A stretch of DNA of 64,000 nucleotides. Origin: Acididesulfobacillus acetoxydans (GTDB taxonomy: Bacteria > Bacillota > Desulfitobacteriia > Desulfitobacteriales > Desulfitobacteriaceae). Within the stretch, counting starts at the first letter, position 1; each line of letters starts with the position of its first letter. Location of the stretch: positions 124,001 through 188,000 of the forward strand of contig NZ_LR746496.1 in assembly GCF_902729405.1 (NCBI RefSeq), in the 5' to 3' direction. Under the pieces are notes generated by a model. That model did not search any database. It was not told the origin of the DNA and saw only the letters and a list, made by a program, of their open reading frames with translations. The translations under genes and the position numbers were made by a program. Below, piece by piece: positions 28,366 to 37,235 of this stretch.

Positions 28366-28830
28366 TCAGGAAGACACTTCTCCCCTCGCGTCCACAGATT
28401 CCATCCGTTCCGCTAAAACCTGCAAAAATTGAAGCACTTTGGGCTGCTCTTCCTCGGGGTATTCTTGCAGAACCTCCCGGAGAAACTGGCAACGCTCGCT
28501 GATTACCGCATCCACGATTTCCTCTCCTTTGGGCAGGAGATTCATGCGCACAACCCTGCGGTCATTGGTATCCCGCACTCTCTCCACCAACCCGGCCCGT
28601 TCCATGCGGTCGGCAAGATCGGTTGCGGTGCTGCAGGCGGTAAACAGATGTTTGCAAAGTTCACCCATTGTCAGGGAGCCGAACTCCTGCAGGGTAAGCA
28701 AAGCGTTGAACTGTGGCGTCGAGACTCCCATGCCGGTCAGGATCGAGCGGCCATGCCGGTACATCACGGTATTTGACTGCCGGATCTTTTCCTCAACCTG
28801 CTTGACAAATAGAATATCCGCATCTACCAA
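28366..28830 (-). CDS. MarR-family transcriptional regulator
   Basis: The 154-residue protein has the MarR winged helix: QFNALLTLQEFGSLTMGELC (helices 2-3), STATDLADRMERAGLVERV (recognition helix and wing entry) and DTNDRRVVRMNLLPKG (wing). The start codon is TTG at 28830, chosen because AGGAGG lies 9 bases upstream. It lies directly upstream of the MacAB operon on the same strand but is cut off by a terminator, so it may regulate that exporter or itself. The ligand is unknown. Confidence 0.88.
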   Translation of the reverse strand: MVDADILFVKQVEEKIRQSNTVMYRHGRSILTGMGVSTPQFNALLTLQEFGSLTMGELCKHLFTACSTATDLADRMERAGLVERVRDTNDRRVVRMNLLPKGEEIVDAVISERCQFLREVLQEYPEEEQPKVLQFLQVLAERMESVDARGEVSS

Positions 28831-28992
28831 GTTTCGGGCCCTCCTTCAGAAAAAATCGCTCTTCGGTTTACGGAATTTTCACCTTAAATGTTGACCTTAT
28901 TGTACTATACGCACTCAGTTCTTGTAAATGAGAAAAAAGGATTTTCGCTCGTTTGGGCGAAATATTTAAAAAACAGGTCCTGCACAAACGGC

Positions 28993-29019
28993 AAAAAAAC
29001 GGCCGCCGATGGCGTCCGT
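28993..29019 (-). terminator. Terminator after the GerMN lipoprotein gene
   Basis: A 9-bp stem with one imperfect pair (28999-29007 with 29011-29019) has a tight 3-base loop and is followed by seven T's on the minus strand. Confidence 0.75.
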
Positions 29020-29108
29020 TCTGACCGGCATTTTGACCGGCGTCCGAAGAAACCGTTCTAAAGAAGAAGGATTGTGTTTCCCAAAGCTCCGGCCGGCACT
29101 GTGATCAC

Positions 29109-30032
29109 CTACGTAGAACTTGCCGGCGTCGAAAAGAGGTTGAGTGCGCTCGGCGAAAGATTCGACTGCCCGCTGTTTCCGGCACCTGAGCCGGCGCCAC
29201 CCGCTCCGTTTAAGCCGCTGCCGCCTGCTCCGTTTGAACCGCCGCTGCCGCCCTGGCTGCTCGGGCTTCCCGCACCACTCATACCGCCGCCGGAACCGCC
29301 CGTACCGGTCATAGCGCTGCCCATACCGCCTGCGCCGCTCATAGTGCTGCCGCTCATGCTCCCCGCCTTGTCACCGGGATTGGTCTGCCCGGAAGGAGGA
29401 GAACTTGAATTTGAAGCGGAGCCGGGTTTCACTAAGCTCCCATTGAACTTCAGGTCAGAAGTTGAAACATTTCCTAAGCTGCCCAACGGCTTGCCTTCAA
29501 CCCACACTTGAACATCCTGAATGCTGGGAAACTGGGTCAAGGTGTCGGCGAGGGCATAGAGCGTGACCTCCGGAGTCACCTTGGCGAAAGAACTCTTAAA
29601 TGCCCTGTTAAAATCCACAATGGCGCACCCGTTTTTAATCGCGATATCCTTTAGGGCCGTACCGGGCGGGGCTGCCGCCTGACTCCCGCCTCCCTGTGCT
29701 CCGGGACCTTTTAACCACTGGTTAACCGTTTCCCGAGCCATACTCAAGGTATTCGGAACCGTGCGTTCTTCTTTAACCAGGTATCTCCCGGATGTGTCCG
29801 CAAAATACAACACAATATTTTTTCCGGCCCCGACCGCTGCGGGAGTCTGCGAAACCGTCCCCGTCGTTCCCCCGCCGCCCGCTCCGCCGAGGACGCCGGC
29901 GGAGTCTCCGCCTCTTTGCAGCATCGTGTCAAGGGTGCTGCAGCCGCTGATCAATAAGGCGCTTAGGGCCACAACCCACAGTCCGCAGATCCCTTTCCTG
30001 TACAAAGACCGTTGTGGATGATCTTTTTTCAT
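29109..30032 (-). CDS. GerMN-domain lipoprotein (sporulation/germination, GerM-like)
   Basis: The N-terminus is a lipoprotein signal (VVALSALLISGC, lipobox Cys near 31). A GerMN domain occupies about residues 72-190 (IVLYFADTSGRYLVKEER; CAIVDFNRAFKSSF; FPSIQDVQVWVEG), as in the spore germination and sporulation protein GerM. The last 100 residues are almost only Gly, Ser and Ala and look like a disordered, repeat-derived tail. An AGGAGGC site precedes the ATG. The gene is divergent from the LytTR regulator and belongs to the sporulation-rich part of the window. Confidence 0.85.
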   Translation of the reverse strand: MKKDHPQRSLYRKGICGLWVVALSALLISGCSTLDTMLQRGGDSAGVLGGAGGGGTTGTVSQTPAAVGAGKNIVLYFADTSGRYLVKEERTVPNTLSMARETVNQWLKGPGAQGGGSQAAAPPGTALKDIAIKNGCAIVDFNRAFKSSFAKVTPEVTLYALADTLTQFPSIQDVQVWVEGKPLGSLGNVSTSDLKFNGSLVKPGSASNSSSPPSGQTNPGDKAGSMSGSTMSGAGGMGSAMTGTGGSGGGMSGAGSPSSQGGSGGSNGAGGSGLNGAGGAGSGAGNSGQSNLSPSALNLFSTPASST

Positions 30033-30208
30033 TTATCCTGCCTCCTAACGTGAACCTCTTCTGGATCATATGCTTTGTCCCGGAATTTAGTACAACCAAT
30101 CTAAACCCAAAGAAACACCGGCTTGTGTTGCACGCCAAGAGGATTTCGCGCCCATATGTCAAAATAGTATGAAGAGAAGAAAAAGGAGTATGAGGAGAGG
30201 GATGCCAC

Positions 30209-30967
30209 TTGAAACTGCGCGCGCTAATCGTCGATGATGAATCCCCGGCCCGCAAAGAACTGCGCTTTCTGCTTCAGGCTTTCGAAGACGTACAAATCGT
30301 CGGGGAAGCTGCCAATGCGATCGAAGCCCTGGAACTTATTCACAATGTCGAGTACTCTGTCATTTTTCTCGATATTGACATGCCGGGGATCAACGGCATC
30401 GAAATGGCCCATCAGCTTAGAGATCAGCCCAACTCGCCGGCGGTCATTTTCACGACGGCGCACGAAGAATACGCCTTTGACGCCTTCAGCGTTCACGCCC
30501 TGGATTATCTCTTAAAACCCATAAGTCCCAAACGTTTGGATGAAGCGCTGGAGAAAGTCCGGGAGAAGGAAAAAACCGCGGTGGTCAGCCACCAAACCGT
30601 ACCAAAAAATGAAAGCGGCTCCCCGGCCAAACCCCTGGAGGTTATTCCCGTCGATCAACGGGGAAAAACCATCCTCCTGCGCCCGGACGAAATCGTGTAC
30701 ATTTACACGGACAAAGACAATGTCTGCGTTAAAACCCACAAGGAATCCTACTTGACGCGCTTCACCCTGCGTGACCTGGAGAGCCGTTTAAATCCCAACC
30801 AATTCTTCCGCTCCCACCGCTGCTATCTTGTCAACATTCAACGCATGCGCGAGCTCATTCCTTATTTTAACGGGACCTACACCGTCGTCGTCGACGACGC
30901 CGAGCGGAGCGAAATTCCCGTCAGCCGCACCCAATCCCGAAAACTTAAAGAAATTCTGGGACTTTGA
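30209..30967 (+). CDS. LytTR-family (LytR/AlgR) response regulator
   Basis: The receiver domain (LRALIVDDESPARKEL; VIFLDIDMPGINGIE with the acceptor Asp near residue 54; LDYLLKPISPKRLDE) is joined to a LytTR DNA-binding domain (VIPVDQRGKTILLRPDEIVY; FFRSHRCYLVNIQRM). The total is 252 residues. The start codon is TTG with GGAGAGGG upstream. No sensor kinase lies beside it. Its last 23 bases overlap the end of the convergent spoIIR gene. LytTR regulators often control cell wall, autolysin or carbohydrate genes; the target here is unknown. Confidence 0.9.
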   Translation: MKLRALIVDDESPARKELRFLLQAFEDVQIVGEAANAIEALELIHNVEYSVIFLDIDMPGINGIEMAHQLRDQPNSPAVIFTTAHEEYAFDAFSVHALDYLLKPISPKRLDEALEKVREKEKTAVVSHQTVPKNESGSPAKPLEVIPVDQRGKTILLRPDEIVYIYTDKDNVCVKTHKESYLTRFTLRDLESRLNPNQFFRSHRCYLVNIQRMRELIPYFNGTYTVVVDDAERSEIPVSRTQSRKLKEILGL

Positions 30968-32159
30968 CGCAAAGCTTTTTGAACATCTCCCAAAACCAGA
31001 ACTTAACGATAGGGCGTCCTTGCGACGGCATGTCCTGCCCTTCTGACGGACCGGCCGAACCGGCGGGCGCCCGTATTCCCCGCGCATCCGACCCTGCGCC
31101 TGCAGCCGCGTCTTGCGCCGCACCCGGGGCAGTCGCCCCCCGTGCTTGCTCAGCCTCCCACACGTTCAGAGCGGCGGGCGCCGCTTTGCCCTGAGCATCC
31201 TGCACCGCGCCTGCACGAGCCGCGTCCTGCAGCGCGGCCGCGGCAGCCGCATCCTGTGCCGGCCCGGCCCCCCACAAGTCCTGACCGTCGACCGCATCCT
31301 GTCCCCCGGCTGCGTTCTCTGCGCCGGTCCCCGATTCCGCTCCCTTTGTGGTCACACCCCCTCGTCCCGGTATATTCTCCTGTCCCTCCGTATTCCCCCG
31401 TCCCGCTGTATTGCTCTGTCCGTCCGCCTTCCCCTCGCGGGCTCTTTCCTTGGCGAGGGCTTTGTCCACACTGCGCTCAACCCCGGGACTTTCCGGCTTG
31501 ATAGGAATACCCGGCTTTCCGTCGACCTGAACCGCGGTGGAATAGTTAATATCGACAAAGCATAAGGGAGGAAACAGGACGCACCACCAATTGGCACCCT
31601 GCGCGCGCCCGATCAGGATCCGGACGGCTTGGTAACGGCCCGCCGGCAAGACCAGTGAGCCGTATGATTTCGTCGGAAAATCGGCAGGCCCGAACTTGGC
31701 CTTGACCGGGTAATTCTTGCCCCACGCCTTCACCACTCCCTCCGCGATAGCTTGCATCTCCGGCAGGGCCTGCTCAAGCATGACGCGGGATGCCGCCAGG
31801 GAATGGGACTTGGCCAGCTCCGGCCCGACCTTCTTTAAAATGGCGTCTCGGACAGCCCTTTTCAGGGCTTGATCATAGTCGCTGTCCGAGTTGGCAACCA
31901 CGTGAAACCGAATCATTTGATCCGCCGGAAGCGTTTTAACCTGCTGCTCCAAGCGATTAAACTCCGCAGCCTCAGCCCCGGGAACAGCGGTTACGCGGGC
32001 CGGGGCCCGCAGCGCCCGGAGCGCACTCCCGCACAAGACCAGGACCAACACAATACCCAAAACCGCCGGGCCTAACCAACGTCCTTCGTGAACTCCCGTC
32101 CCTTTCGCTCCCTTTGTTCCGGCGGGATTTTTTTGTCCGCACTTTATCGCCCTTTCCAT
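30945..32159 (-). CDS. spoIIR: Stage II sporulation protein R with a long low-complexity insertion
   Basis: SpoIIR is the forespore-made signal that triggers SpoIIGA to process pro-sigma-E in the mother cell. After a signal/membrane segment (LGPAVLGIVLVLVLCGSAL) the conserved domain is clear: QMIRFHVVANSDSDYDQALK, VRDAILKKVGPEL, YPVKAKFGPADFPTKSYG, LPAGRYQAVRILIG and NWWCVLFPPLCFVD. The short conserved tail (VKFWFWEMFKKL) is at the very end. About 140 Ala/Gly/Gln/Asp-rich residues lie between the core and this tail, making 404 residues against roughly 200-250 usually. The ATG at 32159 has AGGAG 8 bases upstream; the frame's earlier part is not family-like. The gene marks the organism as a spore former. 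Confidence 0.9.
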   Translation of the reverse strand: MERAIKCGQKNPAGTKGAKGTGVHEGRWLGPAVLGIVLVLVLCGSALRALRAPARVTAVPGAEAAEFNRLEQQVKTLPADQMIRFHVVANSDSDYDQALKRAVRDAILKKVGPELAKSHSLAASRVMLEQALPEMQAIAEGVVKAWGKNYPVKAKFGPADFPTKSYGSLVLPAGRYQAVRILIGRAQGANWWCVLFPPLCFVDINYSTAVQVDGKPGIPIKPESPGVERSVDKALAKERAREGKADGQSNTAGRGNTEGQENIPGRGGVTTKGAESGTGAENAAGGQDAVDGQDLWGAGPAQDAAAAAALQDAARAGAVQDAQGKAAPAALNVWEAEQARGATAPGAAQDAAAGAGSDARGIRAPAGSAGPSEGQDMPSQGRPIVKFWFWEMFKKLCVKVPEFL

Positions 32160-32468
32160 CGCGTTTCTCCTCGTACTCTGAAAAATTCCCCGTGATTCCA
32201 AGAACCTCAGCCCTTTGTCGCCGGCTCCGCAGAGATAGTCCGACCGGCTGTTTCTTCGTGCTTCACCCGTTTCACCCGTTGATCCCCTGTTGACAGTTTT
32301 GCCCGTTCTATGTTCTTTTAAACACAAGCGCAGCTTAAATAACCTAAAGACAAAGCCACAAGCGGCACAAACTGCCGAATTATTCCTCTTCAATGCGGTT
32401 CTCCCCCCTCCTAAAACCCCATATACTCTCTGCAGGAGATATGGACCCTCCGGAGGAGGAGAGAACCT

Positions 32469-33209
32469 ATGGCAAATTTCGGCGGAATCCTCTGGATCAG
32501 CACCGTCGCGGGGCTGGCCACAACCCTGGGCAGCGTGCTGGTCCTCCTCTTCGGACACCCCCAGGAAAAAACCTTAGCCACCCTGCTGGCCGGTGCCGGC
32601 GGGGTAATGCTCTCGGTGGTCACCGTCGATCTTCTGCCCTCAGCCTGGAAGATCGGACCCCCGAGCCAAATGGCCGCCGGTCTCATCGCGGGCCTCTTCT
32701 TCATGTACTTGGCTGATCGGCGCCTCAATACCCCCTCCGGTACTCTTCCCTTAACCCGGCGGCAAAGGCTCAAACGCGTAGGACTCCTGGTCGCCGCCGG
32801 AATCGCCTTGCATGACTTACCCGAAGGAATGGCTATCGCGGTGGGCCGGGAAACTTCGCACGACCTGGGGTTTCTCATCGCTTTCGCCATCACCCTGCAC
32901 AATCTGCCGGAAGGAATGGCGACCGCCACTCCCTTAAAGATGGCAAACATCCGCCCCTGGAAAATTCTCCTTCTCAATCTCGGAATTGCCGTCTTTACGC
33001 CTTTGGGTGCCGTCATCGGGCTGTTCGCCCTCACTGCCGTGCAAAACTCCCTCGCTTTTTTCCTGGCCTTGGCCGCCGGAGCCATGGCCTTCTTGGTCGT
33101 GGGCGAAATGTGGCCCCTGGCACGCGAACGCCATCCCCACTACGCCCTCCTGGGCTTGACCCTGGGATATATCTTATTTTCGCTCGTAAGCGTTTTTTAC
33201 CCCCACTAA
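32469..33209 (+). CDS. ZIP-family divalent metal transporter
   Basis: The 246-residue membrane protein has about eight helices. The ZIP metal-binding motifs are in helix 4 (ALHDLPEGMAIAVG) and helix 5 (TLHNLPEGMATATP). It likely moves zinc or another divalent metal into the cytoplasm. A GGAGGAGGAG tract precedes the ATG. The gene is divergent from spoIIR and appears monocistronic. Confidence 0.9.
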   Translation: MANFGGILWISTVAGLATTLGSVLVLLFGHPQEKTLATLLAGAGGVMLSVVTVDLLPSAWKIGPPSQMAAGLIAGLFFMYLADRRLNTPSGTLPLTRRQRLKRVGLLVAAGIALHDLPEGMAIAVGRETSHDLGFLIAFAITLHNLPEGMATATPLKMANIRPWKILLLNLGIAVFTPLGAVIGLFALTAVQNSLAFFLALAAGAMAFLVVGEMWPLARERHPHYALLGLTLGYILFSLVSVFYPH

Positions 33210-33548
33210 TCCGGCTCACTGCCCCGTCTTTCCCCTCCCTGCCGGCGCCGCGCCGGTGCGGCATCGGGAGCGGCCCCTGACCCCTCATCCCCGCCTTGCG
33301 GCCCAGACCTCTGACCAAGAGGCTTGGCCGCATGCCCCCGGCTTTACCCGGCTTGAGCCATGGGGAGATTCAGCCCTGGTTTCCGCCCCCGGCCCCTGTT
33401 CCCCCGGTCTCCGATCCCTGACCCCTGTTCCCCCGGCCTCCGCTCCGCTTCTGACCCCCGGCCTCCGATCCCCGGCCTCTTGTAACGGCACCTCTCGACC
33501 CGTTTCCGCATAAGTTGTAACTGAGGAAAAAAGGGAGGTGCCCCAAGA
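33210..33548. other. Spacer with C-rich degenerate repeats and one copy of a dispersed repeat
   Basis: From 33375 to 33485 the sequence is a loose repetition of CCCCCGGCCTCCGATCCC- and TGACCCCTGTT-like blocks. Bases 33312-33372 closely resemble 42769-42819 (a dispersed repeat). No gene was recognised. Confidence 0.55.
33312..33372. repeat. Dispersed intergenic repeat, copy 1
   Basis: The copy runs TGACCAAGAGGCTTGGCCGC then ATGCCCCCGGCTTTA, and after an 11-base extra block CCATGGGGAGATTCA. It matches the copy at 42769-42819 at most positions apart from the extra block. No protein homology was recognised in it. Confidence 0.6.
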
Positions 33549-34025
33549 ATGAGCTACATTGACAAAGCCAGGGAATTGGGCGAAGCCTTGGCCCAAACAC
33601 CGGAAATCCAGAGCATAAAGGCGGCGGAGGCCGCCATTCTTGCCGATCCCGAAACCCGGGAGGCTTTCGCCAAGTACCAGGAAAAAGAAAAGCAACTGGT
33701 GGCCGCCCAAATGATCACTAAAGTGGTTCCCGAAAAAGATGCCTTGGCTCTGATCGATCTCAAGATTCGTCTTATGAACAAATACCCGCTGATAAAATCG
33801 TTCTTTGCCCAACAACAAAAATACGAAAAGATGATGGCCATGGTTAATCTGACCCTGACCACGGCCATTCACGGCATGCCCAGCGCCCAAGATCTTCCCT
33901 TACCCGAAGAGCTGAAAAATGCCGCCCAACACCTCCTCGATAACATCGCGGGCGGACACAAAATGCCGGCCATGGACGTCCCGTCTGACTTCAAACTCCC
34001 CCAAGGATTTAAGCTTCCCGGCTAG
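33549..34025 (+). CDS. YlbF/YmcA-family protein
   Basis: The 158-residue, mostly helical protein has the YlbF-type domain (SYIDKARELGEALAQTPEI; ADPETREAFAKYQEKEKQL) in its first 110 residues. In Bacillus, YlbF with YmcA and YaaT forms a complex that affects RNase Y, biofilm, competence and sporulation. The C-terminal tail, ending in PQGFKLPG, is not part of the domain. The gene is preceded by GGGAGGTG and followed by a terminator, so it is monocistronic. Confidence 0.78.
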   Translation: MSYIDKARELGEALAQTPEIQSIKAAEAAILADPETREAFAKYQEKEKQLVAAQMITKVVPEKDALALIDLKIRLMNKYPLIKSFFAQQQKYEKMMAMVNLTLTTAIHGMPSAQDLPLPEELKNAAQHLLDNIAGGHKMPAMDVPSDFKLPQGFKLPG

Positions 34026-34068
34026 AAACACTCGTCCCGCCTTGCCCCGTCCCGCCTCGGCACTGAAA

Positions 34069-34098
34069 AGAGATGGCTCACGCAACTGAGCCATCTCT
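34069..34098 (+). terminator. Terminator after the YlbF-family gene
   Basis: A perfect 12-bp stem (34069-34080 with 34087-34098) has a 6-base loop and is followed by a T-rich tract. The next 130 bases are pyrimidine-rich degenerate repeats of TCTGTCTTTC type. Confidence 0.8.
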
Positions 34099-34238
34099 CT
34101 TGTTCTTTCGCTGCTCTCTGGTTCTTCCCGTGCTCTCGCATTCCTTCAGTGCCCTCCGTTATTTCTGACCTGTCTCGTTTCTCTGTCCCCCTGTTTTTCT
34201 GTCTCCCTGTCTTTCTGTCTTTTCTCTCCTTGGACGTT

Positions 34239-35597
34239 TCATTTGGTTCCGGAGGGCCGTGGCGGGTAATACCCCGGGGGCGGAAATCCCTGGGGCGCTA
34301 TTCCTTCCCCGACGCCCAACCCGTCGCCCCCTGCCGGGGAACCATTTGCCGCCGCGGCCGCAATCCCGGCACCCGCCGGCACACCGGCCGCGGCCCCTGC
34401 CAAAGCACCTGCTCCGGCGGCTGCACCCGCTCCCAACATAGCGCCTGGACCCCCGGGCAAAGCCTCCGGCACAGGAGAGACGACCGCTTCCGGCACATAC
34501 GTTTCCGGCCCGGGAACCGGTACTTTGCCACCGCCCCCGAACAGCCCGCTGATCTTACCCCAAAGGGAACCTGCGGCATTTCTGAAAGGTTTCACAAAAG
34601 TAGCGGGTCCCGTCGCCTCCTTGACTTTGAGTATGATCGGCCCACGGGGTGCTTGACCCAGATACTGCGGGTTTTCCACAGAAACCACCACCCGCTCATA
34701 GGGAGCCAGCGGAACCGGGCTGTTGAATTGGGCGCGGTAAACCCCGTTTCCCACCGGTGCCATTACCCCGGCCAAAAAGCCCGTCTGTCCTTTCTTGTCT
34801 ACAAGATAAGTGGCATAGACCGGCCCCTTGCCCCCGGGTGAACCTCCGCTCTGAAAAACATTGGGCGGAGGCAGATTGGCTACCATAAGAAAGGTGTTAT
34901 CCGGGGAGATGGTCGCCACGCCATTTCCCATGATCCCTTCAGCCGCCGCCTGGAGAACGAGCTGACGCATCTGGGGCATCCCCCCGAATCCTCCGTCGCT
35001 GCCCAAAAATGAAAACGGTCCTTTTCCCATCTTGCCACTTCCCGACGACGTGTTTGTTCCCTGCCAATTGCCCGGCACCCCCGGGCTGCCTTCCTGAGAG
35101 TTCCCCATCAAGGGCCCGGCAGATCCCGGAGCGGAATATCCTTGAGACGCCTGAGGGGGATAACCTGGAGGGGGATAACCTTGAGAAGGATAACCTTGAG
35201 ACGGGTAACCTTGAGACGGGTAACCTTGAGACGGGTAACCCTGAGAAGGGTAACCTCGGGAAGGATAGCCTTGAGAAGGATAACCCTGAGGAGAGCCGCT
35301 CGGATAGCCCTGCGGCAGGCCGCCCGGATAACCCCCCGGCGTTTGTGCCGGGAAAGGGTAACCCTGATAACCCGACCCGGGCTCCGTTCTTTTCGCCCCG
35401 ATGAATCCTCCCCGCAGGTTCCGGATCTGGCCGTCTTTCTGAAAAAAACCACTGCCCTTTAACCCAGACCCTAGAGTATTGCGAATGGCCCCGGGCGACG
35501 GGCCCATACCCGGCGGCGGTGCGGGCGGTTGGGCCGGAAATCCCGGCTGCCCCATGAAAGCGTTCTCCTCGTTGGGCCCCTGTCGGCCGAATTTCAT
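34239..35597 (-). CDS. Unknown repeat-rich protein with Gly-Tyr-Pro pentapeptide repeats
   Basis: The 452-residue protein is Pro/Gly-rich at its ends. Residues 95-155 are mostly QGYPS/GYPPQ pentapeptides encoded by a 15-bp tandem repeat (about 35140-35320). The central part (about residues 205-340; [38 protein letters not shown]) looks folded and faintly recalls the C-terminal domain of RskA-type anti-sigma factors, but I would not assign it. The last 90 residues are Ala/Gly/Pro-rich. No signal peptide or membrane helix is seen. The composition recalls spore coat or surface proteins, and sporulation genes are near; both points are weak. Confidence 0.6.
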   Translation of the reverse strand: MKFGRQGPNEENAFMGQPGFPAQPPAPPPGMGPSPGAIRNTLGSGLKGSGFFQKDGQIRNLRGGFIGAKRTEPGSGYQGYPFPAQTPGGYPGGLPQGYPSGSPQGYPSQGYPSRGYPSQGYPSQGYPSQGYPSQGYPSQGYPPPGYPPQASQGYSAPGSAGPLMGNSQEGSPGVPGNWQGTNTSSGSGKMGKGPFSFLGSDGGFGGMPQMRQLVLQAAAEGIMGNGVATISPDNTFLMVANLPPPNVFQSGGSPGGKGPVYATYLVDKKGQTGFLAGVMAPVGNGVYRAQFNSPVPLAPYERVVVSVENPQYLGQAPRGPIILKVKEATGPATFVKPFRNAAGSLWGKISGLFGGGGKVPVPGPETYVPEAVVSPVPEALPGGPGAMLGAGAAAGAGALAGAAAGVPAGAGIAAAAANGSPAGGDGLGVGEGIAPQGFPPPGYYPPRPSGTK

Positions 35598-35844
35598 ATG
35601 CTTCCCTTCTTTCTGACCGCTAAAGCCCCCTGACCAAAAACCTGTATTATAATGTATGTTAAAAATCGCCAGAAGTTCAACCGGGCACTCCGGTCAACAC
35701 GTCCGACGCGGCCTGCCCCGGCGACCCCGCCTCCCATGCCTCAAACCCGTCAGCGCCTTCCCGCCGCCATAAACCATCGATGTGCACCCCAAACTTTGGC
35801 CATAACCCGCCATCGCCCCGACCGCGCGTCACCACACCCGAACC

Positions 35845-35898
35845 ATAGGCCTACACCTTACTGTAGGCCTACACCTTACTATAGGCCTACACCTTAAA
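35845..35898. repeat. Three tandem copies of an 18-bp unit
   Basis: The unit ATAGGCCTACACCTTACT is repeated three times with 1-3 mismatches, directly before the terminator hairpin of the cortex hydrolase gene. Confidence 0.85.
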
Positions 35899-35940
35899 AC
35901 CCGTCTTTTCCCCCAAAACAAGGCGGGGAAAAACGGGTTT
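35897..35940 (-). terminator. Terminator after the LysM/SleB hydrolase gene
   Basis: An extended hairpin (AAACCCGT with ACGGGTTT plus an inner C-run/G-run pairing) is followed by TTTT on the minus strand, 72 bases after the stop codon. Confidence 0.7.
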
Positions 35941-36011
35941 CTTCATTCACTGCACGCTAACCCACTGACCTCCATCGAAGGCCTCATGCAAGCAACCTTT
36001 CCATATGCCGT

Positions 36012-37025
36012 TCAAATGCTGAAGACGTGGTTCCCGATCTGTGTAACAACCGGCCTGCTTTTGATCCAGTGATCCGTCGCCAACCTGGGATTGTAATAGT
36101 AGAGTGCCCCATGTGTGGGGTCCTCCCCGGCCAGCGCGGCCTCGGCCGCTTTGTAAGCCATGGCGTCCGGTTTAAGAAGAATCTGGTGATCGGCCACCGA
36201 GGTAAAAGCCCCCGGCTGAAAGATCACGCCCCGAATCGTTTTGGGAAAGTGCGGGTCTTTGAGGCGATTCAGAACTACGGCTCCCACCGCCACCTGCCCT
36301 TCAAAATCTTCCCCTCGGGCCTCCGCATAGATCACTCGCGCCAACAGATCGACATCCGACTGACTGTAGGTCGGTTCGTCTTCCCCGCGTGAGACGGGAA
36401 TAGAACTTTCCGCCGTTAAAGTCAAAAGATTTATCGCCCCGCCGCTCCCGGATGTAACTCCCGGTTGACGCGGCCCGGGGCCTGAAACCTGCTCTTTCCC
36501 GGAATTTCCGGCTGCCGCCCGCCGTTGATCCTTGCCTTTGGCTGCAATGCCCGCAGTCACAACCCCTTGCGCGATTGAGGCCGCGGCCGTGGCCTTTGCG
36601 CTTTCGGCCTTGTCTGTCATCCAGACGTTAACCACCTGCACTTTGCCCACAGACGGGTCGAAGGACTCGGAATACACCGGAACCCACAGCGTCTGCCCTG
36701 CCTCAATCTCACTCGGCTCGCACAGCCCGTTTAAAGCATCCATCTCCTTCACAGTCGTCCCATACTCCCGGGCCAAACTCCAGATGGTTTCCCCCCGGCC
36801 CACCGTCACCCTGTGCACCGGACTTGAACTGCCTAACTTAAGCGGTACCGGGCCCGTCCCCGCCGGACAGTTCCCGTTCGCTTTCTCTCCTTGTGGCGGC
36901 AAACTGCCGGACCCTCTTCCCGAACACTCCTGTCCTTGGGCCGGAAAAACGGAAGTCTGGAGTAAAAACAAGACGATCACCCCGCACAGAAACGCCGCGG
37001 ATTTCCGACTTCGTCGGTGTGGCAA
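36012..37025 (-). CDS. Secreted LysM-SleB cell wall hydrolase (spore cortex-lytic enzyme family)
   Basis: The order is signal peptide (AFLCGVIVLFLLQTSVFPAQG), one LysM domain (VHRVTVGRGETIWSLAREYG, about residues 75-120), an Ala/Gly-rich linker, and a C-terminal hydrolase-2 (SleB) domain (VDLLARVIYAEARGEDFEGQ; VAVGAVVLNRL; GALYYYNP). SleB-type enzymes cleave spore cortex peptidoglycan as lytic transglycosylases; the Glu in YAEARGE is the likely catalytic residue. I chose the TTG at 37025, 4 bases after AGAGGTGA; an earlier TTG (37043) is possible. The gene is divergent from cooS. Confidence 0.88.
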   Translation of the reverse strand: MPHRRSRKSAAFLCGVIVLFLLQTSVFPAQGQECSGRGSGSLPPQGEKANGNCPAGTGPVPLKLGSSSPVHRVTVGRGETIWSLAREYGTTVKEMDALNGLCEPSEIEAGQTLWVPVYSESFDPSVGKVQVVNVWMTDKAESAKATAAASIAQGVVTAGIAAKGKDQRRAAAGNSGKEQVSGPGPRQPGVTSGSGGAINLLTLTAESSIPVSRGEDEPTYSQSDVDLLARVIYAEARGEDFEGQVAVGAVVLNRLKDPHFPKTIRGVIFQPGAFTSVADHQILLKPDAMAYKAAEAALAGEDPTHGALYYYNPRLATDHWIKSRPVVTQIGNHVFSI

Positions 37026-37158
37026 AAAAATCACCTCTCGCAATACAGACTGGAACCAGCCCTTTCTGAGGCCGTTTTTCGGCCTTTTTCGGGTAGTTCC
37101 TAGTCTTTCCCAGAATAGGCGATTCTAAACTTTCGGGTCATTCCCTCAGCCCCACCGA

Positions 37159-37192
37159 TGGTTAATGTGCATAGAACCCCGTATAATGCACA
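37159..37192 (+). promoter_or_regulatory. Candidate cooS promoter with an overlapping inverted repeat
   Basis: A perfect TATAAT (37182-37187) has a weak -35 box (TGGTTA, 37159-37164) 17 bases upstream. TGTGCAT (37166-37172) and ATGCACA (37186-37192) form a 7-bp inverted repeat spaced by 13 bases that overlaps the -10 box, as an operator would. Confidence 0.45.
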
Positions 37193-37235
37193 AACTTTTT
37201 TCGGAGCCAGCCCGTCAGCCCTAATAGCATTTTCA

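Larger units (their letters stand above)
35598..36011. other. Intergenic region with a threefold repeat and a terminator
   Basis: The region holds the 18-bp repeat at 35845-35898 and the terminator at 35897-35940. A short pyrimidine-rich stretch precedes them. No coding capacity is convincing. Confidence 0.5.

Noticed and set aside
37069-37090. GGCCG-TTTTT-CGGCC followed by T's as a terminator on the + strand
   Set aside because: There is no + strand gene upstream to terminate; it lies in the leader of the minus-strand hydrolase and upstream of the cooS promoter, so its role is unclear.
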